Part shown: one piece after another, positions 45,910 through 54,236 of the stretch | Layout: the number at the start of each line of letters is the position of its first letter | Position numbering within the stretch: position 1 is the stretch's first letter | From: an uncultured Eubacteriales bacterium | GTDB lineage: Bacteria > Bacillota > Clostridia > Oscillospirales > Acutalibacteraceae | Assembly (NCBI GenBank): GCA_934725425.1 | Contig: CAKVAX010000001.1 | Span: 310,001-374,000 of the forward strand | Direction: 5' to 3' | DNA length: 64,000 nucleotides | The notes under the pieces: generated by a model | What the model was told of the DNA's origin: nothing | The model's database searches: none | The model's input: the letters and a program-made list of their open reading frames with translations, nothing else | Position numbers and translations under genes: made by a program

Positions 45910-47043
45910 TCAAATATTTTTAATGTTTTCTACTAATTTATCTATTTCTGATTTAGTGTTAAATACAGAAGGGCTCACTCGTATAACGCCTGTTTCTAAA
46001 GTCCCTGCAAATTCATGAGCAGCCGGAGCACAGTGCAATCCGGTTCGCACCTCTATGCCGTTTTTATCAAGCAATTTGCCCACTTCGTCGCTAACCCGAC
46101 CCTTGATATTAAAACTTATAAGAGGAACAAAATGAGGGGCTTCGGGTCTGGGCATATAAAGTTTCACGGACTTAATATTTTTCAATTTATCGTAAAAATA
46201 TTCCATCAAACCCATTTCGTGATTGAAAATATTTTCAATTCCCTTATTCTTTACGAACTCCATGCCCGCTCTAAGACCACAAATTCCCCATAAATTTGGA
46301 GTGCCACTTTCAAATTTTTGAGGCATTTTTTTAGGTTGACATAAAATCATAGAATCCGTTCCTGTGCCTCCTTCAATTATAGTGTCTAATTTTTCGTGCT
46401 TATCTGTAATAAGCATTCCCGTACCCATGGGACCGTACAAGCCCTTATGACCGGCAAGGCACAAATAATCTATTCCGAATTTTTCGATATTTATAGGTAA
46501 CAATCCGGCAGACTGCGCACCGTCCACCAAAATAGGAATTCCGTATATATGAGCCAGCGCTGCGATTCTTTCAATAGGAAGCCTTATTCCCCACACGTTT
46601 GAAGCATGAGTACATATTATCAATTTTGTTTGAGAATTTATTTCGTTTCGGAAAGAATCAACCGTTTTATTATTGTCGTTGGGATAAACTTTAGCAACAC
46701 TACAGGTAATTCCCGATTTTTTTAATTTATTTATCGGCCTCATAACCGCGTTATGTTCCAAGCATGATACGACCACGTGGTCACCGGGCTTAAGCAGTCC
46801 TTTTATTACCATGTTAAGCGCCATTGTGCAATTCAAAGTAAACGCTACATTTTCGGGATTTTTAGCCCCAAACAATTCACATGCGACATTTCTGCATTTT
46901 TCAATTTCTTTACCTGAAATTCTAGACATAGTATGACCGCTTCTTCCGGGATTTGCTCCGCAAAACTTCATCGCATCCGAAATAGCATACACTACCGAAC
47001 GAGGTTTGGGGTATGTTGTAGCTGAATTATCAAAATATATCAC
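45910..47043 (-). CDS. cysteine desulfurase family protein (class V aminotransferase)
   Basis: GTG at 47043 follows CAGGAGG by seven bases; the frame upstream to 47079 contains that site, so the product is 377 residues (MIYFDNSATTYPKP..). It is a PLP enzyme of the EF2568/CsdA-like group. The PLP Lys lies in LAGHKGLYGPMGTG, with the Asp/Gln pair DGAQSAG. The loop Cys is in RTGLHCAPAAHEFAGT. Likely reaction is release of sulfur (or selenium) from cysteine. A structured leader with a T-run precedes it. See the separate entry on the frame beyond its stop. Confidence 0.9.
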   Translation of the reverse strand: MIYFDNSATTYPKPRSVVYAISDAMKFCGANPGRSGHTMSRISGKEIEKCRNVACELFGAKNPENVAFTLNCTMALNMVIKGLLKPGDHVVVSCLEHNAVMRPINKLKKSGITCSVAKVYPNDNNKTVDSFRNEINSQTKLIICTHASNVWGIRLPIERIAALAHIYGIPILVDGAQSAGLLPINIEKFGIDYLCLAGHKGLYGPMGTGMLITDKHEKLDTIIEGGTGTDSMILCQPKKMPQKFESGTPNLWGICGLRAGMEFVKNKGIENIFNHEMGLMEYFYDKLKNIKSVKLYMPRPEAPHFVPLISFNIKGRVSDEVGKLLDKNGIEVRTGLHCAPAAHEFAGTLETGVIRVSPSVFNTKSEIDKLVENIKNI

Positions 47044-47090
47044 TTTATTTACCTCCTGTTCTTTCATAAATAAATACATTTATTTAATTC

Positions 47091-47129
47091 AGAAAAAAGG
47101 CGATCCGGCTGGGCTTGGACTCATCACCT
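47091..47129 (-). promoter_or_regulatory. leader hairpin with T-run upstream of the desulfurase-like gene
   Basis: On the minus strand AGGTGAT pairs with ATCGCCT around an 18-base loop and is followed by TTTTTT, about 50 bases before the GTG start. It is placed like an attenuator. A second partial pairing (CTTTCATA with TATGAAG) lies just upstream. I cannot match it to a known riboswitch class. Confidence 0.45.
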
Positions 47130-47246
47130 TTCTTCATAACACATAATATGAAAGAACGCAGTAAAATGACAAAAAGCGCCACCGTAAATTACTCAGTCAA
47201 TTTTTTGATTATTTTATGATATATATCTGAATTTCAGTAAATTGAA

Positions 47247-47274
47247 TTGACTTTTTCTATATATTTGATAAAAT
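47247..47274 (+). promoter_or_regulatory. promoter of the radical SAM-peptide operon
   Basis: TTGACT (47247-47252), 16 bases, TAAAAT (47269-47274), about 35 bases before the radical SAM start. It is the only clear promoter before the three peptide genes. Confidence 0.65.
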
Positions 47275-47308
47275 ATATACAAATTTTATTATATAGGAAG
47301 TGTTATTG

Positions 47309-48463
47309 ATGAAATATCAACCAATAACGTGTGTTTGGGAAGTAACAATGGGATGCAATATGAGATGTGGACATTGCGGTTCATCTTGCAAAAACCCTTT
47401 ACCTGACGAACTCACCACTGAAGAAGCATTTAAGTTAATTGATATGATTATCGATTTGAAACTTGATTGGGTAACTTTGTCCGGCGGAGAACCTTTAACC
47501 AGAAAAGATTTGCCCCTACTTATTGATAGGCTTACTAAAGGTGGAGTTAAGGCTAACGTGATTACTAATGGATGGAACATTACAGAAAATCTGGCTAAAG
47601 ATTTAAATCAAGCCGGTGTTTCAACAGTCGCGATAAGTATAGACGGAGATAAAAATACTCACGATAAAATTAGGCGCGAAGGCGCATTCGAAAGAGCCAA
47701 AAAGTCATTTGAGATTTTGAAAGCTCAGGATATATATACCGCCAGTATAACCACAGTATCAAAACAGAATATACATCTATTGGAAAAAATAAAAAAAGAG
47801 CTAGTATCAATGGGCGTAGATATGTGGCAACTACAGCTTGGATTACCGATGGGAAATTTCTCAAAGCATACGGATTGGATGCTAGAGCCTTGCCAAATGA
47901 AAGATATAATTGATTTTTGTTATAATACATATATGGAAGGCAAAATTGAAGTTTACCCGGCTGATTGCATTGGCTATTATAGTGATAAATTATCATTTGT
48001 AAACAATACAAGGTTCGGAGGCTGGGATGGATGTAATGCCGGAATTCATAGTTTTGGTGTCCTTCATAACGGAGACATCGTTGGATGCACCTCAGTAAGA
48101 GATAAAAGTTTCATTGAAGGCAATATAAAAGAGAGAAACTTAAGAGACATATGGGAAGATCCAAATTCGTTTGCTTGGAGAAGAAATTTCAAAAAAAGCA
48201 ATTTAACCGGAGATTGCGCAAAATGCAGATACGGTGACGAGTGCCTAGGCGGATGTTCAAATAGCCGCCTCACAACCAAAGGAAGTATATATTCCGAAAA
48301 TTTATACTGTTCGTTCAATAATTTAATGAAAGAATTCAGAAAGAAATTAAAACAATTTGATGACAAAGATATGCTGTTCAATAAAGCGTATGAGTGCGTC
48401 GAATCAGGCAGTTATCAAGAAGCTCAATTGCTTATGGAAAGAATTATTGAGTTAAACAAATAA
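47309..48463 (+). CDS. radical SAM/SPASM peptide-maturing enzyme
   Basis: ATG at 47309 (AGGAAG eight bases upstream), 384 residues. It would bind a SAM-cleaving 4Fe-4S cluster through CNMRCGHC (C16, C20, C23), with the GGEP motif TLSGGEPLTRKDL. The C-terminal SPASM region supplies more cluster Cys: CNAGIHSFG, DIVGCTS, CAKCRYGDECLGGC, YC. The last 30 residues (AYECVESGSYQEAQLLMERI) look TPR-like and may grip substrate. Followed by three double-glycine peptides, so a RiPP modification (thioether or C-C crosslink) is likely. No RRE or exporter is in the locus. Confidence 0.9.
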   Translation: MKYQPITCVWEVTMGCNMRCGHCGSSCKNPLPDELTTEEAFKLIDMIIDLKLDWVTLSGGEPLTRKDLPLLIDRLTKGGVKANVITNGWNITENLAKDLNQAGVSTVAISIDGDKNTHDKIRREGAFERAKKSFEILKAQDIYTASITTVSKQNIHLLEKIKKELVSMGVDMWQLQLGLPMGNFSKHTDWMLEPCQMKDIIDFCYNTYMEGKIEVYPADCIGYYSDKLSFVNNTRFGGWDGCNAGIHSFGVLHNGDIVGCTSVRDKSFIEGNIKERNLRDIWEDPNSFAWRRNFKKSNLTGDCAKCRYGDECLGGCSNSRLTTKGSIYSENLYCSFNNLMKEFRKKLKQFDDKDMLFNKAYECVESGSYQEAQLLMERIIELNK

Positions 48464-48484
48464 AATGAAGGGAGGTGAAAAATT

Positions 48485-48706
48485 ATGGCAGATAATAAAA
48501 GCAAAAAAACCGACGAATTAAGGAAAGATGAATTAGGTGAAGTAAGCGGTGGCTCTGGAATTGGAAATTTAATAAAGAAGCCTTTTCCTGTTTTAGCTTA
48601 TGGGTGCCCCATACCTAAGCGGCCAAAAATAGATGAAAAAAATGAAGAGATTAATAATGAATTAAATCCTTTGCCGGACAACAGTGCTCAAAATTCCGAC
48701 AAATAA
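48485..48706 (+). CDS. RiPP precursor peptide 1
   Basis: 73 residues, ribosome site GGGAGGTG. Leader DNKSKKTDELRKDELGEVSGG with a double-glycine cleavage site at 22-23. The 50-residue follower has one Cys in LAYGCPIPKRPK and an Asn/Glu-rich tail. All three precursors conserve leader and Y-[GA]-C-P. The modification is presumably made by the adjacent radical SAM enzyme. Confidence 0.85.
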   Translation: MADNKSKKTDELRKDELGEVSGGSGIGNLIKKPFPVLAYGCPIPKRPKIDEKNEEINNELNPLPDNSAQNSDK

Positions 48707-48712
48707 GTTGGT

Positions 48713-48739
48713 GCGCATTATTAAATAAAAAATCAAAGT
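48713..48739 (+). repeat. direct repeat between precursor genes
   Basis: This 27-base AT-rich spacer recurs identically at 48992-49018, directly before the ribosome sites of precursors 2 and 3. It shows that the precursor genes arose by tandem duplication of a unit of about 280 bases. Confidence 0.85.
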
Positions 48740-48757
48740 GAAAGGAGGTGAAAAATC

Positions 48758-48985
48758 ATGGCAGATGATAAAAGCAAAAAAGTAGACGAATTAGGTAAAA
48801 ACGAATTAGGTGAAGTAAGTGGCGGCATTGACATTGAGAAGTTAATAAAAAAACCTCATTTTCCAAACTTTCCATTCCACGTAGCTAAATACGCATGCCC
48901 ACCTAAGCCTGAAAAAAAAGATGAAGAGATTAATAATGAATTAAATCCTTTGTCGGACAACAACGAGCAGGGTTCCAACAAATAA
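48758..48985 (+). CDS. RiPP precursor peptide 2
   Basis: 75 residues, ribosome site AAAGGAGGTG. Leader ends ELGEVSGG. The follower has KKPHFPNFPFHVAKYACPPK, the only member with a Phe/His-rich stretch before the Y-A-C-P, and a tail nearly identical to precursor 1 (EEINNELNPL). Confidence 0.85.
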   Translation: MADDKSKKVDELGKNELGEVSGGIDIEKLIKKPHFPNFPFHVAKYACPPKPEKKDEEINNELNPLSDNNEQGSNK

Positions 48986-49036
48986 GATTGGGCGCATTAT
49001 TAAATAAAAAATCAAAGTAAAAAGAGGTGAAAAATT

Positions 49037-49243
49037 ATGGCAGAAGATAAAAATAAAAAAACCGATGAATTAGGTAAAAACGAATTAGGTGAAGTAAGCG
49101 GCGGCGTTGGCATTGGAAAGCTAATAAAAAAGCCTATTTCCCAATTTATAGGGCCAAAACTTAAATACGGATGTCCCACTCCTCCACCCGAAGAACGTAG
49201 AGAGAAAATATTAAAAGACAACAATCGGGATTCCGAAGAATAA
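49037..49243 (+). CDS. RiPP precursor peptide 3
   Basis: 68 residues, ribosome site AGAGGTG. Leader KNELGEVSGG, follower KKPISQFIGPKLKYGCPTPP and a shorter, more basic/acidic tail without the ELNPL motif. The operon terminator follows. Confidence 0.85.
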   Translation: MAEDKNKKTDELGKNELGEVSGGVGIGKLIKKPISQFIGPKLKYGCPTPPPEERREKILKDNNRDSEE

Positions 49244-49265
49244 GTTTGTAACACACAAATAATAT

Positions 49266-49290
49266 ATCCCACCTTGGATAAAGGTGGGAT
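49266..49290 (+). terminator. terminator of the RiPP operon
   Basis: A perfect 10-base stem atcccacctt with a 5-base loop, then TATTGTTTT. Confidence 0.85.
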
Positions 49291-49330
49291 TATTGTTTTG
49301 CGCCAAAATATATGAAGGTTAATTTTTTGG

Positions 49331-49798
49331 CTATTTTATAATGCATACCGCATGAACAGATATTCCTTCTAAATTCCCTGTAAAGCCCAGACCTTCTTCA
49401 GTGGTAGCTTTTACATTTATTTTTCCGATATCTATTCCGCAAGCGTTAGAAATATTTTTTCTCATGTCAAGAATATAAGGGCTTAATTTTGGCTTTTGAG
49501 CAATTATAGTAGAATCTATATTTTGTATTTCGTAATTTTTTTCCCGCAGCATATTGCAAACGTTTTTCAGAAGTTTTATACTGCTGATTCCTTTGTATTT
49601 TTCATCACTGTCAGGAAAATGAATTCCTATATCTCCCAAACATGCTGCTCCAAGCAAAGAATCCATTATGGCATGAAGCAAAACATCGGCATCTGAATGG
49701 CCCAACAGCCCGAGAGAATGTGGAATTTCCACTCCTCCCAAAATAAGTTTTCTGTCAGGAACCAACTTATGAACATCATATCCGTGACCTATTCTCAT
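49331..49798 (-). CDS. ispF: 2-C-methyl-D-erythritol 2,4-cyclodiphosphate synthase
   Basis: 155 residues, the standard size. MEP-pathway step that cyclises CDP-ME-2-phosphate to MEcPP. Metal site RIGHGYDVHKL and LLGHSDADVLLHAIMDSLLG are intact; the C-terminal KATTEEGLGFTG is present. Followed upstream by tatD and metG on the same strand. Confidence 0.97.
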   Translation of the reverse strand: MRIGHGYDVHKLVPDRKLILGGVEIPHSLGLLGHSDADVLLHAIMDSLLGAACLGDIGIHFPDSDEKYKGISSIKLLKNVCNMLREKNYEIQNIDSTIIAQKPKLSPYILDMRKNISNACGIDIGKINVKATTEEGLGFTGNLEGISVHAVCIIK

Positions 49799-49812
49799 TT
49801 TTTACCTCTAAT

Positions 49813-50577
49813 TTATAAATTAAAAACTTTAAGTGCGTTTTCTTTTGTTATTTTTAGTACTTCATTTACGTCCATCTTTTTAATTTCAGCAATTTTTTCC
49901 GCTGTATATTTAATATGAGAAGAATTACATCTGGTACCTCTAAACGGCACAGGCGTCATATACGGAGCATCAGTTTCCAGCACTATTGAAGATAAAGGAA
50001 TATTTTCAACCACACTAACAGCCGTTTTAGCGTTTTTAAAAGTAATTAAACCGCCTATTCCTATATACATTCCAAGTTTTATCACTTCTTTTGCCATTTC
50101 GACGCTCCCGGAAAAACAATGAACTATTCCCTTAGGAGTGTGCTTTTTTAATAAATCCATCGTATCTCCATGAGCCTCTCTGTCGTGGACCATTATCGGC
50201 AAATTATGATTTACGGCTAAATTTATTTGATTTTCGAATAATTCCATTTGCTTGGCTTTATTATCTTTAGTGTAATGATAATCCAAACCTATTTCCCCGA
50301 TAGCTACCACTTTTTCGTTTTTTAATAAATCTTCCAGAATACTTATATAATCACATTTTTCGTCGGGAATATTTTCCGGGTGAATTCCAACAGAAGCATA
50401 CACATAATCATATTCTTTGGAAATTTCAATAGATTTAACCGAAGATTCAATGTCAGCCCCTGCGTTTACAACAGCAAACACATTGCTTTGAGGCAACATA
50501 TTAAGCACTTCTGCTCTATCTTCATCAAAAGATTTATCGTCGTAATGAGCGTGAGTATCAAATATTAAACTACTCAT
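49813..50577 (-). CDS. tatD: TatD family metal-dependent hydrolase/DNase
   Basis: 254 residues. Metal ligands FDTHAHYDD, GEIGLDYHY, IVHCFSG and LETDAPYMTP mark the TatD/YcfH family of 3'-5' DNases. It follows metG directly, the usual metG-tatD order in Firmicutes. Confidence 0.93.
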   Translation of the reverse strand: MSSLIFDTHAHYDDKSFDEDRAEVLNMLPQSNVFAVVNAGADIESSVKSIEISKEYDYVYASVGIHPENIPDEKCDYISILEDLLKNEKVVAIGEIGLDYHYTKDNKAKQMELFENQINLAVNHNLPIMVHDREAHGDTMDLLKKHTPKGIVHCFSGSVEMAKEVIKLGMYIGIGGLITFKNAKTAVSVVENIPLSSIVLETDAPYMTPVPFRGTRCNSSHIKYTAEKIAEIKKMDVNEVLKITKENALKVFNL

Positions 50578-50589
50578 AAAAAACCTCCG

Positions 50590-52554
50590 CTATCTAATAT
50601 TGCTTCCGGGAATTAAATCATCTACAAAAATAACATTTACTTTTCCTTCGGGCGATTCTGCAGCCAAAACCATTCCGTTGCTTTCTACGCCGCACAATTT
50701 AGCAGGCTTTAAATTGGAAACCAATATTATATTCCTGTTTACAAGTTCTTCAGGAGAATAGTACTGAGAAATTCCCGAAACGACTACTCTGTCATTTGTA
50801 CCGTCATTTATAACCAGTCTTAAAAGTTTCTTTGATTTTTTTACCGGTTCACATTCTTTAATTTTTGCTACTATCAAATTTACCTTGGCAAAATCTTCGA
50901 TACCTATCAATTTATTTTCCGGTTCTTCTTGTGTTTTTTTATCTTCAGCAGCATTCTTAAGGGCTGCTTCCTGTTTTTGAACTTCCATTAATTTATTTAA
51001 CTCCTCTATTTCTTTATTTACGTCTATTCTCGGGAAAAGCGGCGGGCATTTTTTAACCGAAACATTTTTAGCAAGGATTCCCCATTTGGCTGCTGACTCC
51101 CAAGTGCATTGTTCCTCGGTAGCGCCTATGCTTTCTTGAATTTTTCTAGCAGTTTCAGGCATAAAAGGAGTTATCAAAATAGAAATAACTCTAAGCAGTT
51201 CACACAAAGTATACAGTACTGCTGCCAAACGGTTATATTTTTCGGGTTCCTTGCCTAATTTCCACGGCATTACCTCGTCAATATATTTATTGCATCTTGA
51301 AATTATAAGCCACACGTCACTGAGAGCAGAAGAAAATTTATAAAAATTCATCTTGTTTTCATACTTTTTAACCATTTCCATTGCAAACATAGAAATTTCG
51401 TTATCCAAATTACTTGATTTTTGATCTTCGGGTAGTTTGCCGTCAAAATATTTCTCTGCCATTGCTATTGTACGCGAAACCAAATTCCCTAAATCATTTG
51501 CCAGATCATAATTTATTCTTTTTATGAGTGATTCATTTGTGAAAGCTCCGTCGTTTCCGAACGAAAATTCTCTTAGCAAGAAATATCTTAGAGCGTCCAC
51601 TCCGTATCGTTCACAAAGCAATTTAGGGTCAACTACATTACCTTTGGATTTAGACATTTTGCTGCCATCTCCGTAAACAATCCAGCCATGACCGTAAACT
51701 TGTTTTGGAAGCGGCAAACCTAATGCCATAAGTATTGCGGGCCAAATTATAACATGAAATCGCATTATTTCTTTACCCACAAAATGAACATCGGCAGGCC
51801 AATATTTTTTGAAATCAGAATCATTATCAGAAGCATACCCCTGAGCGGTTATATAGTTTGTAAGAGCGTCAAGCCATACATACACCACATGATTTTTATC
51901 AAAATCAACAGGTATGCCCCATTTAAAGCTCGTTCTGCTAACACATAAATCGTCCAAACCACTTTTTATAAACTGTATCATCTCATTTTTTCTGCCTTCG
52001 GGCTGGATAAAATGCGGATGCTCTTCGTAATACTTAAGCAATTTATCGGAATACTCCGAAAGCTTAAAGAAATAAGCCTCTTCCTCCGACCATTTGACTT
52101 CACGACCGCAATCCGGGCATTTGCCTTCTTTTAGTTGTGCGTCCGTAAAAAAGGACTCACAAGGAATGCAGTACCAACCCTGATACTTTCCTTTGTATAT
52201 CTGACCTTTATCATAGAGGTTTTTAAAAATTTTCTGTACTGCTTTTTCATGGAAATCATAAGTGGTTCTCATGTACTTATCGTATGAGATATTTAAAATT
52301 TTCCACAAATCTTTAAAATTCTCAACTATTCCGTCTACATACTCTTTTGGGGTTTTATTTTCTTTGCCTGCATTGATTTCTATTTTTTGACCATGTTCGT
52401 CAGTGCCTGTCAAAAACATAACGTCATAGCCTTGCATACGCTTGAATCTAGCGGTAACATCGGCAGCTATTGTGCAATAGCCATGTCCTAAATGAGGTTT
52501 GCCTGAAGGAAAATATATAGGAGTTGTCACATAAAATTTTTCATTTTTACACAT
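50590..52554 (-). CDS. metG: methionyl-tRNA synthetase
   Basis: 654 residues. It charges tRNA-Met. The HIGH-type motif PHLGHGYCTIAAD, the KMSKS loop GSKMSKSKGNVV and a Cys4 zinc knuckle (CIPC..CPDC) are present. A C-terminal tRNA-binding EMAP/Trbp111-type domain (IEDFAKVNLIVAKIKECEPV ..GVESNGMVLAAES) follows a charged linker. First gene of metG-tatD-ispF. Confidence 0.97.
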   Translation of the reverse strand: MCKNEKFYVTTPIYFPSGKPHLGHGYCTIAADVTARFKRMQGYDVMFLTGTDEHGQKIEINAGKENKTPKEYVDGIVENFKDLWKILNISYDKYMRTTYDFHEKAVQKIFKNLYDKGQIYKGKYQGWYCIPCESFFTDAQLKEGKCPDCGREVKWSEEEAYFFKLSEYSDKLLKYYEEHPHFIQPEGRKNEMIQFIKSGLDDLCVSRTSFKWGIPVDFDKNHVVYVWLDALTNYITAQGYASDNDSDFKKYWPADVHFVGKEIMRFHVIIWPAILMALGLPLPKQVYGHGWIVYGDGSKMSKSKGNVVDPKLLCERYGVDALRYFLLREFSFGNDGAFTNESLIKRINYDLANDLGNLVSRTIAMAEKYFDGKLPEDQKSSNLDNEISMFAMEMVKKYENKMNFYKFSSALSDVWLIISRCNKYIDEVMPWKLGKEPEKYNRLAAVLYTLCELLRVISILITPFMPETARKIQESIGATEEQCTWESAAKWGILAKNVSVKKCPPLFPRIDVNKEIEELNKLMEVQKQEAALKNAAEDKKTQEEPENKLIGIEDFAKVNLIVAKIKECEPVKKSKKLLRLVINDGTNDRVVVSGISQYYSPEELVNRNIILVSNLKPAKLCGVESNGMVLAAESPEGKVNVIFVDDLIPGSNIR

Positions 52555-52724
52555 AAAAATTCCCCTTTACTTATATTGAAATGCCTGAAAATAATTATAA
52601 CACGCATTATTATAAATATCTACACGCTATACAGATTTAAATTTTTCTAGCAAATTATTTCCAAAAAATTTTTAGTATAAATAAAATTCAAACTGCTAAT
52701 AATACTTTCATGGAGGTGAGAAAA

Positions 52725-52868
52725 ATGAAAAACAATACTAACAACACAAACCACACTAACAACACAAACGCTAAGAATTCTACTAATGCTAAGAATTCTA
52801 CAAACGCAAAAAACAACACTAACAGCAAAAATTCTACTAACCAAAAAAATCATTCTAACTGCAAATAG
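52725..52868 (+). CDS. 47-residue Asn/Thr/Lys repeat protein
   Basis: The frame has a strong GGAGGTGAG eight bases before the ATG and encodes a product built almost wholly from Asn, Thr, Lys and Ser, with six-residue units like AKNSTN repeated three times and a single C-terminal Cys (..HSNCK). It is closed by two hairpins, the second a strong terminator. The regular start-stop-terminator layout argues for a real gene. It is too short for most gene callers. Function unknown; a small hydrophilic spore- or surface-associated peptide is possible. Confidence 0.65.
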   Translation: MKNNTNNTNHTNNTNAKNSTNAKNSTNAKNNTNSKNSTNQKNHSNCK

Positions 52869-52890
52869 TTTAGTTTACTAAACTAAAAAA

Positions 52891-52927
52891 ATACTTCCTT
52901 GTAGGTTTTAAATTTACAAGGAAGTAT
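52891..52927. terminator. bidirectional terminator
   Basis: A 13-base perfect stem atacttccttgta with an 11-base loop, T-rich on the + side. It serves the Asn/Thr peptide gene and the end of ispE. A smaller hairpin (agtttag ttta ctaaact) lies at 52867-52884. Confidence 0.85.
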
Positions 52928-52932
52928 CCTTT

Positions 52933-53811
52933 TTATAAATTTTTATCCAAAAAAGCTCCCCGGCGAATGGCACTACATACAAATACATTTTCGTAATACT
53001 TTTTCATCAATTTTTCGCATGATTTTGCCGATTCAAAAGATTTAAATATTCCGTAGACGCTCGGCCCGCTCCCGCTCATACATGCTCCTAAACTTCCATT
53101 ATCAATCAATAATTTTTTTATTTTTTCTATTTCTTTTTCTTGCGTGTTTTCTTCAAATCTATTAAATAAATTTTCACATAAATATTTTAAATCACCTTGT
53201 TTCAATGCATCTAAAATATTTGTAGGATTTTTTAAATCGTGGTCTTGGCATTTATCGATTGATTCATATGCTTCTTTGGTAGAAACGTCTATCGGAGGTT
53301 TTATTATTACGGTCCAAAAATTTAATTTCGAATCTATTTTGCTAATTTCCGTACCGATTCCTGTTGCTAATGCTGAACCTCCGACGATGCAAAATGGAAT
53401 ATCCGAACCTACTTTTTCCGCTATGGCACAAAGTTTTTCGGTCGACAAATTTGTTTCAAACATTTTATCTAATCCAATCAAAGTCGCCGCACCATCGCTA
53501 CTTCCACCGGCAAGTCCGGCTTTTTCGGGTATGATTTTTTTTATATCTATACGTACCCCGGGATTTTCCACTCCTGTGTATTCAAAAAATTTTTTTGACA
53601 GCTTATAAACTATATTATCTTTTTCGGGGCAATCCAATTTTTTATCGCAAGTAACTTTTATTTCACTATCAAAAGACTTTGAAATCGTTAATTCATCGCA
53701 GAGATTAACGCTTTGCATCAACATATTTACATTATGATATCCATCATTTCTAAGATTTAATATTTCCAGAAATAAATTTATCTTAGCGGGAGCAAATACT
53801 TTTATGCTCAT
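52933..53811 (-). CDS. ispE: 4-diphosphocytidyl-2-C-methyl-D-erythritol kinase
   Basis: 292 residues, GHMP kinase superfamily. It phosphorylates CDP-ME with ATP in the MEP pathway. N-terminal PAKINLFLEILNLRNDGYHN, the ATP loop AGLAGGSSDGAATL and the C-terminal ACMSGSGPSVYGIF are as expected. One extra Gly in the loop (SSDGAA for SSDAA) is mild variation. Confidence 0.96.
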   Translation of the reverse strand: MSIKVFAPAKINLFLEILNLRNDGYHNVNMLMQSVNLCDELTISKSFDSEIKVTCDKKLDCPEKDNIVYKLSKKFFEYTGVENPGVRIDIKKIIPEKAGLAGGSSDGAATLIGLDKMFETNLSTEKLCAIAEKVGSDIPFCIVGGSALATGIGTEISKIDSKLNFWTVIIKPPIDVSTKEAYESIDKCQDHDLKNPTNILDALKQGDLKYLCENLFNRFEENTQEKEIEKIKKLLIDNGSLGACMSGSGPSVYGIFKSFESAKSCEKLMKKYYENVFVCSAIRRGAFLDKNL

Positions 53812-53849
53812 TTATTCACCTTCATTTTAATAACTTAAAATCACTAATA

Positions 53850-53880
53850 AAAAGAGACACTACCTCGTAGTGTCTCTTTT
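53850..53880 (-). terminator. terminator after the tRNA pair
   Basis: A 13-base stem aaaagagacacta with a 5-base loop and T-run on the minus strand, directly after the tRNA-Tyr CCA. Confidence 0.88.
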
Positions 53881-53965
53881 TGGTGGGAGATGGTGGATTC
53901 GAACCACCGAAGCGTGACGCAACAGATTTACAGTCTGCCCCCTTTGACCGCTCGGGAAATCTCCC
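53881..53965 (-). tRNA. tRNA-Tyr (GUA)
   Basis: Minus strand: acceptor GGGAGAT..ATCTCCCA plus encoded CCA, anticodon stem CAGACTGTAAATCTG with GTA, long variable arm, T-arm GGTGGTTCGAATCCACC. 85 bases with CCA. Confidence 0.95.
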
Positions 53966-53976
53966 AACATGGTAAA

Positions 53977-54052
53977 TGGAGCTGGCAAAGGGACTCGAAC
54001 CCCCGACCTATTGATTACAAATCAATTGCTCTACCAACTGAGCTACGCCAGC
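53977..54052 (-). tRNA. tRNA-Thr (UGU)
   Basis: Minus strand: acceptor GCTGGCG..CCAGCT plus encoded CCA, D-arm TAGCTCAGTTGGTAGAGCA, anticodon loop TTTGTAA with TGT, T-arm GGGGGTTCGAGTCCCTT. It is 11 bases upstream of tRNA-Tyr and probably co-transcribed. Confidence 0.95.
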
Positions 54053-54236
54053 TTAAGCATATTTACCACGTGATATAGCATAACATTTATTAACTTGTAT
54101 GTCAATAAGATAAAAAACTATTGTAGGATATTATAATTTTATTGAAAAATACAAGATAAAATAGTGTATTTATAACAGAACGGAGATGATTTAAAAAATT
54201 TAAGCTCAAAATATAAATTTAAGGAGAGATTTAATT

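Noticed and set aside
47097..47133. Leader hairpin considered as fluoride, TPP, cobalamin or SAM riboswitch
   Set aside because: The conserved cores of those classes are not present; reported only as an unexplained structured leader.
48713..49018. Repeated spacers considered as a short CRISPR array
   Set aside because: Only two copies and the interval is a coding sequence; they are tandem-duplication leftovers between peptide genes.
52647..52853. 68-codon minus-strand frame
   Set aside because: Antisense of the Asn/Thr repeat gene, with Val/Ser/Ile composition explained by that repeat; the + strand has the ribosome site and terminator.
53890..54078. + strand frame across the tRNA pair
   Set aside because: Antisense of tRNA-Tyr and tRNA-Thr, a common false ORF.
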